Assembly: GCF_003217475.1 (NCBI RefSeq)
Contig: NZ_QJSP01000022.1
Coordinates: 22,325 to 86,324, forward strand
Source of the DNA: Williamsia limnetica
GTDB lineage: Bacteria > Actinomycetota > Actinomycetes > Mycobacteriales > Mycobacteriaceae
Reading direction: 5' to 3'
DNA length: 64,000 nt
Shown here: positions 53,246 to 62,620 of the stretch, in pieces
Layout of the letters: every line of letters starts with the position of its first letter
Position numbering within the stretch: position 1 is the first letter of the stretch
Notes under the pieces: generated by a model
What the model was told of the DNA's origin: nothing
The model's input: the letters and a program-made list of their open reading frames with translations, nothing else
The model's database searches: none
Translations under genes and position numbers: made by a program

Positions 53246-53631
53246 TGCTCACCGGGCAATGACACCTGGTGGGGCAACTTATCGGTCCGTAGCCCTCGCC
53301 ACGATGGGTGGCGCAGTCGATCAGTGAACTCCCGATAAAACACGTCGCCCACGAGTTGGGGTCGGCACCAGGTGGCCTGGTGAGCGACTGCACGCGGGGG
53401 AGCGGCCGCGAACGAAGGATCAGGGCACGCCAGCTCGTCGAGCTTGGCGCGCAGCTCCCGCCGGGCTTTGGCTGTGAACCCTGTTCCCACGTGACCGATG
53501 TAGACAAGTTCGCCGGCCGCGTTGTGGGCACCCAGTAGCAGTGAGCCGATGCCGCCTGCGGCGCTGCCAGAGCCGCTGACGTACCCTGCAATAATCGCCT
53601 CGCAAGTCAGGCGGATGGGGTGCTTGCGCCT
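53242..53631 (-). pseudogene. ATP-dependent DNA ligase, C-terminal fragment
   Basis: 130 codons of the C-terminal OB-fold domain: CEAIIAGYVSG, GGIGSLLLGAHNAAGELVYI, GHVGTGFTAKARRELRAKL, RLRHPSWRGLRTDK. It lacks the adenylation domain and has no credible start. The missing N-terminal piece is at 61530-62108 on the same strand. Joining the two at the element boundaries gives TGG-AGG-CGC in one frame and a ligase of about 322 codons, a normal size for the small LigC/LigD-type ligases. Confidence 0.85.
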
Positions 53632-53643
53632 TGACTGCACTAG
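53631..53643 (+). repeat. element end repeat, left
   Basis: TTGACTGCACTAG; matches the reverse complement of the right end (TTAACTGCACCAG) at 11 of 13 positions. Confidence 0.65.
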
Positions 53644-53790
53644 TCAAATGCGGTCCGCGCGAGGCGCCGAAACACCAAAGGCGGCCAACGACACAGGGGA
53701 CTTTGACTTGTTCCACTTTCATCGGTGTCGGGTCTGTCAGTGCCGTAGTGTCGACCAGGCAATTGCTGGGTGTTGGTGCCCGGTGAGGCT

Positions 53791-54078
<288 letters not shown>

Positions 54079-54093
54079 TCATTCATCTTGAGG

Positions 54094-54109
54094 GTACCCC
54101 AGGGGGTAT
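54094..54109. promoter_or_regulatory. CsoR/CstR-type operator A
   Basis: GTACCCCAGGGGGTAT, G/C-tract dyad flanked by TA as in CsoR-family operators; nearest to the repressor gene. Confidence 0.75.
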
Positions 54110-54141
54110 GAGTTCGCACACCGGTCGAGGTTGACTCTAAG

Positions 54142-54157
54142 ATACCCCCAGGGGTAC
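54142..54157. promoter_or_regulatory. CsoR/CstR-type operator B
   Basis: ATACCCCCAGGGGTAC, second copy, 48 bases from operator A. Confidence 0.75.
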
Positions 54158-54173
54158 CGTCGGGTTCGTACTG

Positions 54174-54189
54174 ATACCCCCCAGGGTAT
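54174..54189. promoter_or_regulatory. CsoR/CstR-type operator C
   Basis: ATACCCCCCAGGGTAT, third copy, 32 bases from operator B and 31 bases before the MmpL start. Confidence 0.75.
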
Positions 54190-54220
54190 TTGAATGTAGA
54201 TCCTCGAGGAGGTCTCTCGC

Positions 54221-56374
54221 ATGTCGGACACCACGACCACAGCTCCACAGCCCGGTTCACCACCCACGTCGGTTCCCGGCATGCTGGGCCGCTGGGGGGC
54301 GGCGATGGCCGGGCGTTCCCGATGGGTCTTCTCCATCTGGCTGTTGGTACTCGTCGGCCTGGGTGCAGCTGCGCCGTCAGTGTTTTCCTCCTTGGCCGGC
54401 GCTGGCTGGCAGGCCAACGGGTCGGAGTCGGTGCAGGTGCGAGAGCTGGCGCAGCAGCACTTCGGCGGCAACTCATCGGCAGCGGTGCAGGTCGTCATCC
54501 ACTCCGACCGCGACACCATCGACAGCCCAGCGATGCAAGAAACCATCGCGAATGCCACCGCAGTGTTCGGCCGTGACTCCCGGTTCGGCGAGGTTGTACC
54601 CCCGCAACCGGGAATGACCATCAGCCCAGATCGGCACACCGGCATCCTGATCGCCGGCGCGAACGCGAACACCGACGACATGGTTCGGGCTGTCGACGAT
54701 GTCAAGGGAGAGCTCGCCGAACTCTCGCGCGATGGTGTCGAGGTGTATCCCACGGGAGCGTCTGCCTTGTGGAGCGACTTCAACAAAGCCAACCACGACG
54801 CGATGATCAAGGCGGAGCTGTTCTCGTGGCCGGTCACTCTGGCCATCATGGTCCTGGCCTTCGGGTCGCTCGTGGCCGCCGGCCTGCCGCTATTGCTCAC
54901 CATCGCCGGCCTGGTCGCCTCCGCCGGTGGCCTCGTCCTACTCAACCAAGTCACGCCGATCTCAGTGTGGGCCATGAACTTTGCGATGATGTTCGCCCTC
55001 GCCCTCGGGATCGACTACGCCCTGTTCATCGTCTCCCGATTCCGAGATGCCCTCAAAAACCACACCAACAAGACCTACGCGGTCGCCGAAACGATGGATA
55101 CCGCAGGTAAAGCCGTGGTGCTGTCGGGTCTGACCGTGCTGGTGAGCCTGTCGGCAGTGTTGCTGGTGCCCGCTCCCGCGGTGCGGACGATGGCCGTGGG
55201 CATCATGCTGGCGGTGACGTTTGTCCTCGCGGCCACGTTGACGTTGCTCCCGGCCTCCCTGGGCGCACTCGGGCCGAAAGTCAACGCTGCCTCGCTCCCG
55301 TACGCTAAGCGCCAACAGCACCGTTCGCCGCTGTTCGAACGCTGGGGCAAGCTTCTGCACAGCCACCCGGGGCCGTTCGCGCTCGGATCGCTGGCTGTGC
55401 TGATCGCTCTGGCCATCCCGGTCATTGGCCTCAAGGTCGCCATGCCCTCGATCTCGGTGGTCCCCGAGGAGGCACCCGTGCGCCAAGGATACGAATTGGT
55501 CCAGCAGCAGATGGGCGAGGGCGCCCCCGGAATGCTCCAGATCGTCGCACCCTCGGGCCAGGCGCAGCAGGCTGCCACCGCAGCTACACAGACACCCGGA
55601 ATCAGCATGGTCACCCCGCCGCAACCAGCGCTCGACGGCACCGACTACGTAATGATGCAAGCGCTGCCCGCAGTTGATCCCTCCGATGCTCAACTCGGCG
55701 TCATCGTCGATGACCTCCGCGGAGCACTACCCGCAGACGCGCTGGTCGGCGGCGCCCCCGCGGAGAACCTCGATCTGCAACAGGCTCTCAACGACTATTT
55801 CCCGCTGATCGTCGGCATCATCTTGGTTCTCGGGTTCGTCCTGCTCCTGGTCTCACTGCAAGCCCCACTGATCGCGCTGATCGGCACCGTCGTCAGCCTC
55901 CTGTCGACTGCGGCTGCGTTCGGTGTCGCCAAGCTGATCTTCCAGGACGGCCACCTGTCCGGATTGCTCGGATTCACCCCGCAAGGCTTCCTCGACGGCT
56001 GGGGGCCGGTGTTCTTCTTCGCGATGATCTTTGCCATCGCCATGGACTACACCGTCTTCCTGCTCGCCACCGCCAAAGAACACTACGAGCGCACCGGCGA
56101 CGCCGACACTGCACAGATCGACGGCATGGCGCACTCGGGACGAATCATCTTCGCCGCCGCAGCGGTCATGGTCGCCGTGTTCTTCACCTTCGCGCTGGCA
56201 GATCCGTTGCCACCCAAAGAGATGGGCATCATCCTCGGCGTGGCTGTTCTGCTCGACGCCGTCCTCATCCGGCTGATGCTGCTACCCGCCCTACTCCGCC
56301 TGACCGGACGGGCAGCATGGTGGTCACCGACCTGGCTCCGCAAGATCCTGCCCGCGATCTCGTTCTCCCACTGA
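54221..56374 (+). CDS. MmpL-family RND transporter
   Basis: 717-residue membrane protein from ATG 54221 with GGAGG ahead. Two MMPL repeats, each one transmembrane helix, an external domain and five helices; ALGIDYALFIVSRFRDAL and FAIAMDYTVFLLATAKEHYE are the proton-relay helix segments with Asp-Tyr. Likely exports a small hydrophobic or thiol-linked compound. First cargo gene of the element, directly under the three operators. Confidence 0.93.
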   Translation: MSDTTTTAPQPGSPPTSVPGMLGRWGAAMAGRSRWVFSIWLLVLVGLGAAAPSVFSSLAGAGWQANGSESVQVRELAQQHFGGNSSAAVQVVIHSDRDTIDSPAMQETIANATAVFGRDSRFGEVVPPQPGMTISPDRHTGILIAGANANTDDMVRAVDDVKGELAELSRDGVEVYPTGASALWSDFNKANHDAMIKAELFSWPVTLAIMVLAFGSLVAAGLPLLLTIAGLVASAGGLVLLNQVTPISVWAMNFAMMFALALGIDYALFIVSRFRDALKNHTNKTYAVAETMDTAGKAVVLSGLTVLVSLSAVLLVPAPAVRTMAVGIMLAVTFVLAATLTLLPASLGALGPKVNAASLPYAKRQQHRSPLFERWGKLLHSHPGPFALGSLAVLIALAIPVIGLKVAMPSISVVPEEAPVRQGYELVQQQMGEGAPGMLQIVAPSGQAQQAATAATQTPGISMVTPPQPALDGTDYVMMQALPAVDPSDAQLGVIVDDLRGALPADALVGGAPAENLDLQQALNDYFPLIVGIILVLGFVLLLVSLQAPLIALIGTVVSLLSTAAAFGVAKLIFQDGHLSGLLGFTPQGFLDGWGPVFFFAMIFAIAMDYTVFLLATAKEHYERTGDADTAQIDGMAHSGRIIFAAAAVMVAVFFTFALADPLPPKEMGIILGVAVLLDAVLIRLMLLPALLRLTGRAAWWSPTWLRKILPAISFSH

Positions 56375-56402
56375 CTACACCACCAGAAAGGACTACGACC
56401 CG

Positions 56403-56633
56403 ATGAACAGACGAACAACCCCACCCACGTGGACCGTCGAACGAGCAGTGCCACTCCTGGCAGGATTGATGATTCTCGCGAGCCTGGCCCTGGCCACCAG
56501 TGTCTCGACCTGGTGGCTGCTGCTGACCGCCTTCGTAGCACTGAACCTGCTGATCTTCGCCGCCGTCGGCTGGTGCCCGGCCAGCCTGCTCATGCGCCGC
56601 CTGGGACTACCGCGCCGCGCCGAACTCCACTAG
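56403..56633 (+). CDS. DUF2892-like small membrane protein
   Basis: 76 residues with two membrane helices (VPLLAGLMILASLALATSVS and LLLTAFVALNLLIFAAVGWC) and GWCPASLLMRRLG. This matches the YgaP-type (DUF2892) transmembrane module that often accompanies rhodaneses and sulfur-handling genes. 28 bases after mmpL. Its conserved Cys in GWCP may be functional. Confidence 0.8.
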   Translation: MNRRTTPPTWTVERAVPLLAGLMILASLALATSVSTWWLLLTAFVALNLLIFAAVGWCPASLLMRRLGLPRRAELH

Positions 56634-56670
56634 ATCCAAGCACGAAACCCCACCCGGAAGGAAAGCTGTT

Positions 56671-57081
56671 ATGTCACTAGCCATCTCCACCGTTCTCCAC
56701 CTCCCGTTCGACGAGGCAGTCGCACGAACCCGCGCCGCACTGGCCGACCAGGGTTTTGGGATCCTCACCGAGATCAACGTCAAAGACACCCTGAAGACAA
56801 AAATCGATGTCGACATGGAAAATTACCTGATCCTGGGTGCCTGTAACCCGCCGCTGGCGCACCGCGCGCTGGAGATCAATCGACAGATCGGACTACTGCT
56901 GCCGTGCAACGTCGTGGTCCGCACCGACCCCACCAATCCATCGAACTCGATCATCGAAGCCATGAACCCCGACCTGATGGTCGAGGTGTCCGGGGAAGCT
57001 GAACTCGCATCGGTAGCCCGGGATGCGTCCGTCAAACTCACCGCCGCCATCGCCGCGTTGCAAGCTGCAGCATCCGCTTGA
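56671..57081 (+). CDS. DUF302 protein
   Basis: 136 residues. Typical DUF302 pattern: FDEAVARTRAALADQGFGIL, KIDVDMENYLILGACNPPLA, LLPCNVVVRTD and AMNPDLMV. Function of the family is not established; it is common next to CsoR-type repressors and redox proteins. GGAAGG precedes the ATG. The downstream reductase-like gene follows at 32 bases. Confidence 0.88.
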   Translation: MSLAISTVLHLPFDEAVARTRAALADQGFGILTEINVKDTLKTKIDVDMENYLILGACNPPLAHRALEINRQIGLLLPCNVVVRTDPTNPSNSIIEAMNPDLMVEVSGEAELASVARDASVKLTAAIAALQAAASA

Positions 57082-57113
57082 ACCCCAACAGTCCGCAACC
57101 TGAAGGAGTACAG

Positions 57114-57716
57114 ATGAGCGCAGTGACGTTCTATTTCGACCCAGCATGCCCGTTCGCCTGGGCCGCGTCTCGGTGGCTTGTCAACACCGCGCAACGACGC
57201 GACATCGAGATCGATTGGCGGCAGATGAGTCTCGCGGTGCTCAACGAGGGCACAGATGTTCCTGAACGGCAGCGGCACCACGTCGAAGTCTCTCAGCAAC
57301 TGGGCCGTGTCCTGGCCGCCGCCCATGACCGGGCCGGCGACAGCGCACTTGGACCGCTCTACACCGCCCTGGGCCAGCGGGTGCACCAGCAGGGCGCCGA
57401 CGTCACCACAGCGATGGTGGCCCAAGCGCTCACCGAGAGCGGCCTCGATCCCCAGCTCGCCGACAGCCTCGACGACTCCACCTACGACAGTGCAGTGCGC
57501 GTGGCACACCAGCAAAGCCAAGACAGCCTCGGCGACTCCGGTGGTAGCCCCATCATGTGCATCGACGGCCAGTGCTTCTTCGGGCCAGTACTTACCGCCA
57601 TTCCCGATGACCACGACGGGGACCAGCTGTTCGACGCCCTGCAGACGCTGTCGGCAACAAGCGCCTTCGCACAACTGCAACGACCACACAGCGGACCGCC
57701 GACGTTCAGTTCCTGA
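57114..57716 (+). CDS. mycothiol-dependent nitroreductase (Rv2466c)-like DsbA-family protein
   Basis: 200 residues from ATG 57114 (GAAGGAG ahead). It follows Rv2466c along its length: DPACPFAWAASRWL, DIEIDWRQMSLAVLNEG, LDPQLADSLDDSTYDSAVR, GGSPIMCIDGQCFFGPVL. Rv2466c has the CPWC redox pair; here it is Cys12-Pro-Phe-Ala15, so the resolving Cys is lost and a monothiol, mycothiol-conjugating mechanism is more likely. Last cargo gene of the element. Confidence 0.85.
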   Translation: MSAVTFYFDPACPFAWAASRWLVNTAQRRDIEIDWRQMSLAVLNEGTDVPERQRHHVEVSQQLGRVLAAAHDRAGDSALGPLYTALGQRVHQQGADVTTAMVAQALTESGLDPQLADSLDDSTYDSAVRVAHQQSQDSLGDSGGSPIMCIDGQCFFGPVLTAIPDDHDGDQLFDALQTLSATSAFAQLQRPHSGPPTFSS

Positions 57717-57827
57717 GACCGTTCGCGGTAACGCATCGGCGCAGCGACGGAAAACGGGGCACCGGACTAGGCATGCCTCACGTCCGGTCCTGGCCGCAGC
57801 TAGCCGCACAGTTGCCGCGCGGAACTG

Positions 57828-59849
57828 CTAAGCGGGGGCGCCGACGCCAGGAAGCCCCAAAGCAGTTGTTTTCGTAGCTGAGAGACGCTCAAGATCGGTG
57901 CGCTTGCGGGCCAAGAACGACAGGGTAAGGGCGATGCCCTCGACCTCGCCGATCCATCCCTTTGTCTGGGCAATGTCTCGGCGGGCATGCAGGTCTGTTT
58001 CGAGTTCGTTGAGTCGGTCGAGCATGTCCGGGCTGACGTGCAGCATCGGGCATCGGATGCATGCATGTTCATGTGCACAGGGCGTGCCGTAGGGCCGCCC
58101 GCAGGTCCCGAGTTCGACTTTACGTTTGTCGAAATGTTCTTCGAACTCGCCCCATTCCTCGGGCGTGACGGGGCGGTATTCCTCGGAGTTACGTTGTGCC
58201 CGGCGGCGTTCGAGGTACTGCTGGTAGTGACGGACCACGTCCTCGTTGAACACTGCGACGTAGCCGCGGGTTGTTTGCAGATTGGTGTGACCGAGCAGGG
58301 CGGCTCCGATGTGGATGGGAAGGCCGTTGTTGACGAGTTCGGTGGCGAACAGTCGCCGTAGATCGTGGGGGGTAAAGCGCAGTCCCTCGAATTGGGGGTG
58401 CTCGGCAGCGACGTCTAGGCAGATGCGCGCGAGCGCATCGTTGAGCCATCCGACGCTGTTGCACCGCGCCACCGGTCCCTGCGAGTTCTGAAATAGATAC
58501 GGCAGGGCTGGTCCGACTGTCGATTCGTACGGGTCCCATCGTTGCAGCGCCGGGATTGTGCGGCCGCTGGAGGTGTGCCGGCCGATGATGGCGGCGACGA
58601 TGTGAAAGAGCTCCGCCGACATGGGGATAACTCGTTCGCGATCGCCTTTGGATGGTGCAATCACCAGGAGTGCGACTACTTCGCCGCCGGGCCGGGTGTA
58701 TTGGCGAACGCTCAGTTGGGTGAGTTCGAGGAGCTCTTCTTGCCGAACTCCTGCCAGGCGCAGCACTCCGAGCAGCGCCCAGTCCCAGAAGGCGCGGTCC
58801 TCAGCCATCTGGAGATTGAGGATGTCGCCGGTGCGATGGCTACGGACGCGAACCCGGGCGGCGCCCGAGCGGTCAAAGTCTTTGTGTTCACGGTCGGTGG
58901 CCACTCGAGTGAACCGCGCGCCGACGTGCTCGAAGGTTTCGTCAATCGCCGCGGCGCTCGCCCGAGTGAGGAACTCGAGCGTGGCCTGCCGTTCCCGCTC
59001 GACGTGCGCGGTCATCGCAGGCAGCATCGGCTGACGCTCGCGGGTGCGGTTGGCGATGCGCTCACTTTGCCGGCGCCGTTCCTGGCTGTACCCGGATGTC
59101 GCGGACGCGGGGAGCGGGCAGGGAGCGACCCACTGCGCCCATCGTTCCGGTTCGATCGCCGACCAGCTTTGCAGGTCGAGGTAGAGTGCGCGCACCGTCA
59201 TCAGGATGTTGTGAAGATCGGTCCGCGGGTGGGTACCTGCCGGTGTTCGAACAACCGAGACGTCCTCAAGCCACAATGCGTACGTGGCGGGGCTCAAGTG
59301 CAGATCCTGCTGGCCCGGGGATACTCGTTCGACGGTCTTCCAGAAGGTTGATGCCAATGTCCGGGACAGGGCTTGGAGGGTGTTGTGATCCATCCCTTCG
59401 CTGCTGCGGTGCCGGAGATAGTCGATCAGCAGGGTGCGTACACCCTGATTGCTGAGGTGGTATTGGTCGACGAGCTGCTCGACAGATCGGGGCCGGCGGG
59501 CGCGCGCCAGCGCCAGAGTGCTTGGCGTCCCGGGCCCGAAATGGCCCATCCTGACCAGGGCCTGCCACGCGAGATGCACACCAGGACGCTCCGCGTAGGC
59601 CCTGTCACCGCAGGCGTCCATGTGAGCTCGCGCGTAGAACATCAGGGCTTCGGGCGTGAGGTCGACCAGACCAATTTGCTGGCTGGTCAATGCGAAACAC
59701 AGTTCGTTGCGAGCCTTGTTCCGCTGCATCACTCGCGCATCGATGCTGCCCAACTCCACGTAGAAGGCGTCGAGTAGTGGATCTTTCTGCGCCGGCCCGA
59801 ACGATGCGCCGTACTGGGCCATCGTCGAATAAACGCAGCGCGACCACAC
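57828..59849 (-). CDS. large tyrosine recombinase (TnpB-like), main frame
   Basis: 673-codon frame holding the core and catalytic domains: Arg in GVRQEELLELTQLSV, His-x-x-Arg in PHDLRRLFAT, His in LLGHTNLQTT and Tyr in RGYVAVF. A Cys-rich tail (TCGRPYGTPCAHEHACIRCP) follows, as in other large recombinases of paired systems. The natural N-terminus is not in this frame; it continues in the frame of 59836-60264, so the gene needs a +1 shift near 59836 or is broken. The start at 59849 is only where the frame opens. Confidence 0.8.
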   Translation of the reverse strand: MWSRCVYSTMAQYGASFGPAQKDPLLDAFYVELGSIDARVMQRNKARNELCFALTSQQIGLVDLTPEALMFYARAHMDACGDRAYAERPGVHLAWQALVRMGHFGPGTPSTLALARARRPRSVEQLVDQYHLSNQGVRTLLIDYLRHRSSEGMDHNTLQALSRTLASTFWKTVERVSPGQQDLHLSPATYALWLEDVSVVRTPAGTHPRTDLHNILMTVRALYLDLQSWSAIEPERWAQWVAPCPLPASATSGYSQERRRQSERIANRTRERQPMLPAMTAHVERERQATLEFLTRASAAAIDETFEHVGARFTRVATDREHKDFDRSGAARVRVRSHRTGDILNLQMAEDRAFWDWALLGVLRLAGVRQEELLELTQLSVRQYTRPGGEVVALLVIAPSKGDRERVIPMSAELFHIVAAIIGRHTSSGRTIPALQRWDPYESTVGPALPYLFQNSQGPVARCNSVGWLNDALARICLDVAAEHPQFEGLRFTPHDLRRLFATELVNNGLPIHIGAALLGHTNLQTTRGYVAVFNEDVVRHYQQYLERRRAQRNSEEYRPVTPEEWGEFEEHFDKRKVELGTCGRPYGTPCAHEHACIRCPMLHVSPDMLDRLNELETDLHARRDIAQTKGWIGEVEGIALTLSFLARKRTDLERLSATKTTALGLPGVGAPA

Positions 59850-60264
59850 TGGGAGAGATCACCCGCAACGCGGATAGGCTCTTCATGCCGTCGACATGTG
59901 AGCCGCTCTTCATAGCTCCGTGGGTGATATCGGTGATGGTGCGATCGCCGGAGTCGAGCCCGCTCATCACCCACCGCTCCTGCCACGTCTCACCAGGCAA
60001 GGTCGCCAAATAGTTGGTGAACATGCGGATAGACAAGGACCGCTTCTGTCTCGTGGACTTCGCCTGCGGCCAGGCGTGCGTCGCCGCTTCTGTCAGTTCA
60101 GCCGCTCCTGCGGCAGACAGATCCCCGAATGGGGCAGGCAGGTTTGGCATCGCGGGGGCCGGCGTGGTTGTCGTCGGTGCAGGTGGATGCCGAAGGCACT
60201 CTGTCAAATCCGGCAGAGGGCGGCGACGCGTCCGCGAGGTGGTCGTGCCTCGTGATCTAGTCAC
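59836..60264 (-). pseudogene. N-terminal part of the large recombinase, out of frame
   Basis: GTG 60264 overlaps the stop of the upstream recombinase by eight bases. The sequence then gives STRQKRSLSIRMFTNYLATL and PGETWQERWVMSG, a typical N-terminal core-binding region of large actinobacterial recombinases, ending in LRVISPSVVALRL. The continuation (YSTMAQYGASFGPAQKDP) is in the +1 frame (57828-59849). Either a frameshift mutation, a sequencing error, or programmed +1 frameshifting around the TGCGTTTATTCG stretch. Confidence 0.6.
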
Positions 60265-61468
60265 CGAACACCACCGAGAAGTCGGCAGCGTCGTAGTCCG
60301 CGTGAAGATGCAGCGCGGGGGTTGGTCGAGCGTAGAACGCAGCCATGGTCTCGACCATCTCTTCCATCCGGGGGACGGTGTAGCGGCTGGTGGTGCGCAG
60401 ATCAGCATGGCCGAGGACCGTTTGCACCTCAGGAAGGGTGAGCGTTCCGTCGGTTGCCATCCGGACCGCCGCGGTATGCCGCAAGTCATGCAGAGTCCAG
60501 TTCGTTCCTAGGACTACGTTCACGCGTTGGAAGACGCGTCGTGCAGCCGAATAGCTCAGTGCACGTTCAGGTTTCCTCAGCGTCCGCCACAGCGGGGCAG
60601 CAACATCGGGGTTGGTCGCTGTGTGAACATACCCAGCCAGCCACAGGAGCGCTTCGGGCGACACAGGAACCGGGCGCCGCATCCGGGTGCCCTTGGATAT
60701 CACCCATATCCGTTGATGGTCCCAGTCCACATCACCGTTTGTCGCGCCTAGCAGCTCTGAGGCCCGGGCGCCGCTGCTGACGAAACACAGCAGCAATGCA
60801 CGGTCGCGAGGACCGCGTAGAACCTCGAACAGCTCGGACCACAATGAATCGGGTATCGATCGAGGTAAGGTGTCGGCCGTCTTCTGCCGCAACCGCGCCC
60901 GACGGTGGCGTTGACGAGATTCGATCGGGCTGCGGTGGGCCAACGCTCGTCGTCGTTGTGGGGACTGCGGCACCGGGTTGAGAACGGGACCCTGCCCGGA
61001 ATGCCCATGGAAGGCGTAGAACTGGTAGGTCGCAGCAAGTGCAACGTTGATCGTCGACGGGCTGTATCCCAGCGCGAGTTCAGGCTTGCCAGTCTTGAGA
61101 TTGACTGCCCCAGCCACGTTCGTCGACGCGGGCGACCGGCGACGTTGAGGATTGCTGGCACTGCGCAGCCAGCCGACCATCGCGGCCACATCGGACTCGG
61201 TCGCATGATTCCAGCTGACACCCAGAAACCAGAGAACGCGAAACCACGTAAGGAGTGAATAGCAGTAGGCGCGAACCGTTCTCGTGCTGCGATCGCACAT
61301 CACCAGGTCTCGAACCCACACGTCAATCGCATCGACTCGAGCTCCGTCAGCATCAGCGACCCCGTACGGCACCACAGTCGAGCTATCCGAGATGACCGAA
61401 CCGATCCGAGGCAGCTCCACGACACCATCCATGAGTGCATACCGTTCATTCGACGCTTCTGCGTCCAT
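60257..61468 (-). CDS. tyrosine recombinase (TnpA-like)
   Basis: 403 residues. Core-binding domain YCYSLLTWFRVLWFLGVSWN; catalytic Arg in GARASELLGATNGDVDW, His-x-x-Arg in LHDLRHTAAV, His in LGHADLRTTS and Tyr in RYTVPRM: complete set. First of the two element recombinases, about 40 bases inside the right element end. Size order (TnpA about 400, TnpB larger) follows Tn554-type site-specific transposons. Confidence 0.9.
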   Translation of the reverse strand: MDAEASNERYALMDGVVELPRIGSVISDSSTVVPYGVADADGARVDAIDVWVRDLVMCDRSTRTVRAYCYSLLTWFRVLWFLGVSWNHATESDVAAMVGWLRSASNPQRRRSPASTNVAGAVNLKTGKPELALGYSPSTINVALAATYQFYAFHGHSGQGPVLNPVPQSPQRRRALAHRSPIESRQRHRRARLRQKTADTLPRSIPDSLWSELFEVLRGPRDRALLLCFVSSGARASELLGATNGDVDWDHQRIWVISKGTRMRRPVPVSPEALLWLAGYVHTATNPDVAAPLWRTLRKPERALSYSAARRVFQRVNVVLGTNWTLHDLRHTAAVRMATDGTLTLPEVQTVLGHADLRTTSRYTVPRMEEMVETMAAFYARPTPALHLHADYDAADFSVVFGD

Positions 61469-61512
61469 GTTGCCCCCAGGATTAGGTCGAACCCTAGCCC
61501 GTTACGGCTCTC

Positions 61513-61525
61513 CTGGTGCAGTTAA
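61513..61525 (-). repeat. element end repeat, right
   Basis: On the minus strand TTAACTGCACCAG, inverted relative to 53631-53643. Confidence 0.65.
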
Positions 61526-61529
61526 CTCT

Positions 61530-62108
61530 CCAGGCGGGGGAGCGCCGGCCGGGCTGGTAGGTCGAGGTGACTCTTTTGGTCACAATGCCTTCTAGGCCAT
61601 GTTCTTTCGCGGTGTCGAGCATGGCCTGGATGTCGACGTTCGTCCAGAACGGTGGAGTCTGTACGGACTTGCCCGACAGTGCCAGCTCGTCGAGGATCTC
61701 GCGGCGCTCGAGATAGGGCAGACGAGTGGTGTCCTGCCCGTCCAGCTCCAAAATGTCGAACACATAAAACTGCGCCGGCGTGGCCGCCACAAGCTGGCCT
61801 GTCGGCTTCTGTACGTGCATGCGCCGCTGTAGGCGGCTAAACGAGGGTCTGCCCTTGGGGTCCAGGGCCACGATCTCACCGTCGAGGACCGCCGAGCGCC
61901 CATCGAGGATGTCCGGAATGGCCGCCACCAACTCGGGGTAGCTGCTGCTAAAGTTGTTTGAGTTCCGACTGAACAAACGCGTTGTCTCCGAGCGGTTTTC
62001 GGCGATGCAGCGAACTCCGTCCCACTTAAATTCCACCGCCAACCCCTGAGATCCTCCTTGTGGAGGTTCTCCCAGGGTGGCGAGCATGGGGGAGGGGGCA
62101 GGCGGCAT
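61530..62108 (-). pseudogene. ATP-dependent DNA ligase, N-terminal (adenylation) fragment
   Basis: 193 ligase codons from ATG 62108, then the frame runs into the element and stops at 61494. The adenylation motif FKWDGVRCIAE carries the nucleophile Lys; LDGEIVALD and GLEGIVTKR (motifs III and IV region) follow. It ends at YQPGRRSPAW, just before the OB-fold domain whose sequence resumes at 53631-53242. Without the OB domain the product cannot be a working ligase. It follows two tiny genes in one minus-strand operon. Confidence 0.85.
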
Positions 62109-62163
62109 GGGTTCAGTGTGCCCGCCGCGGTGAACCCCAAACGAGCTTCCGGGGCAGGGTCGA

Positions 62164-62352
62164 TCAGACGATGATGGTCACTCCGCCCGGACCGAAGTGG
62201 CCCTGGGCGGCAGTGATGGCGGCGAGCGCCGAACCGTAGCTGACGGGGGAGTGCTCGGCCGCTGCCCGGCCATCGCCGGGGCGAGAGGTCCAGGACCACT
62301 GCCCGTCGCCGGCGAGCTGGTGCACATCGACCCGCACGTCGGAGCCGCCCAC
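62164..62352 (-). CDS. small protein of 62 residues
   Basis: GTG 62352. Sequence VRVDVHQLAGDGQWSWTSRP, ALAAITAAQGHFGPGGVTII, suggestive of a small beta-beta-alpha fold. Two bases after the stop of a 48-residue gene and 55 bases before the ligase fragment, so probably one operon. No family recognised. Confidence 0.6.
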   Translation of the reverse strand: MGGSDVRVDVHQLAGDGQWSWTSRPGDGRAAAEHSPVSYGSALAAITAAQGHFGPGGVTIIV

Positions 62353-62354
62353 CG

Positions 62355-62501
62355 TCAGGTCTCAGCCTTTTCATCGACAGGTGCGGGAGGCATCTTCATG
62401 ATGATGACGTCATCACTGCCGATGTAGCGGTAGCCGTACGCCCCTGTCGAGAGCAGCACGAGTCCAGGTTGACCCTCGTCGGGTTCAGGTGGGTATGGCA
62501 T
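62355..62501 (-). CDS. small protein of 48 residues
   Basis: ATG 62501 to TGA 62355: MPYPPEPDEGQPG, then LVLLSTGAYGYRYIGSDDVI, then IMKMPPAPVDEKAET. The stop is two bases from the next start, and GAGG lies immediately before the ATG. The tight spacing and balanced composition support a real gene. Function unknown. Confidence 0.55.
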   Translation of the reverse strand: MPYPPEPDEGQPGLVLLSTGAYGYRYIGSDDVIIMKMPPAPVDEKAET

Positions 62502-62620
62502 ACCTCAAGTCTCACATGCCCGCCCGACAACACCGCCACAGTCGTTGGTCTGGCCCTGGCGGTGTCTGGCCGTAGCATCGCTGCTGCGGAGGAGTTGAAG
62601 GCTCATGTGAGGAGTCCAGC

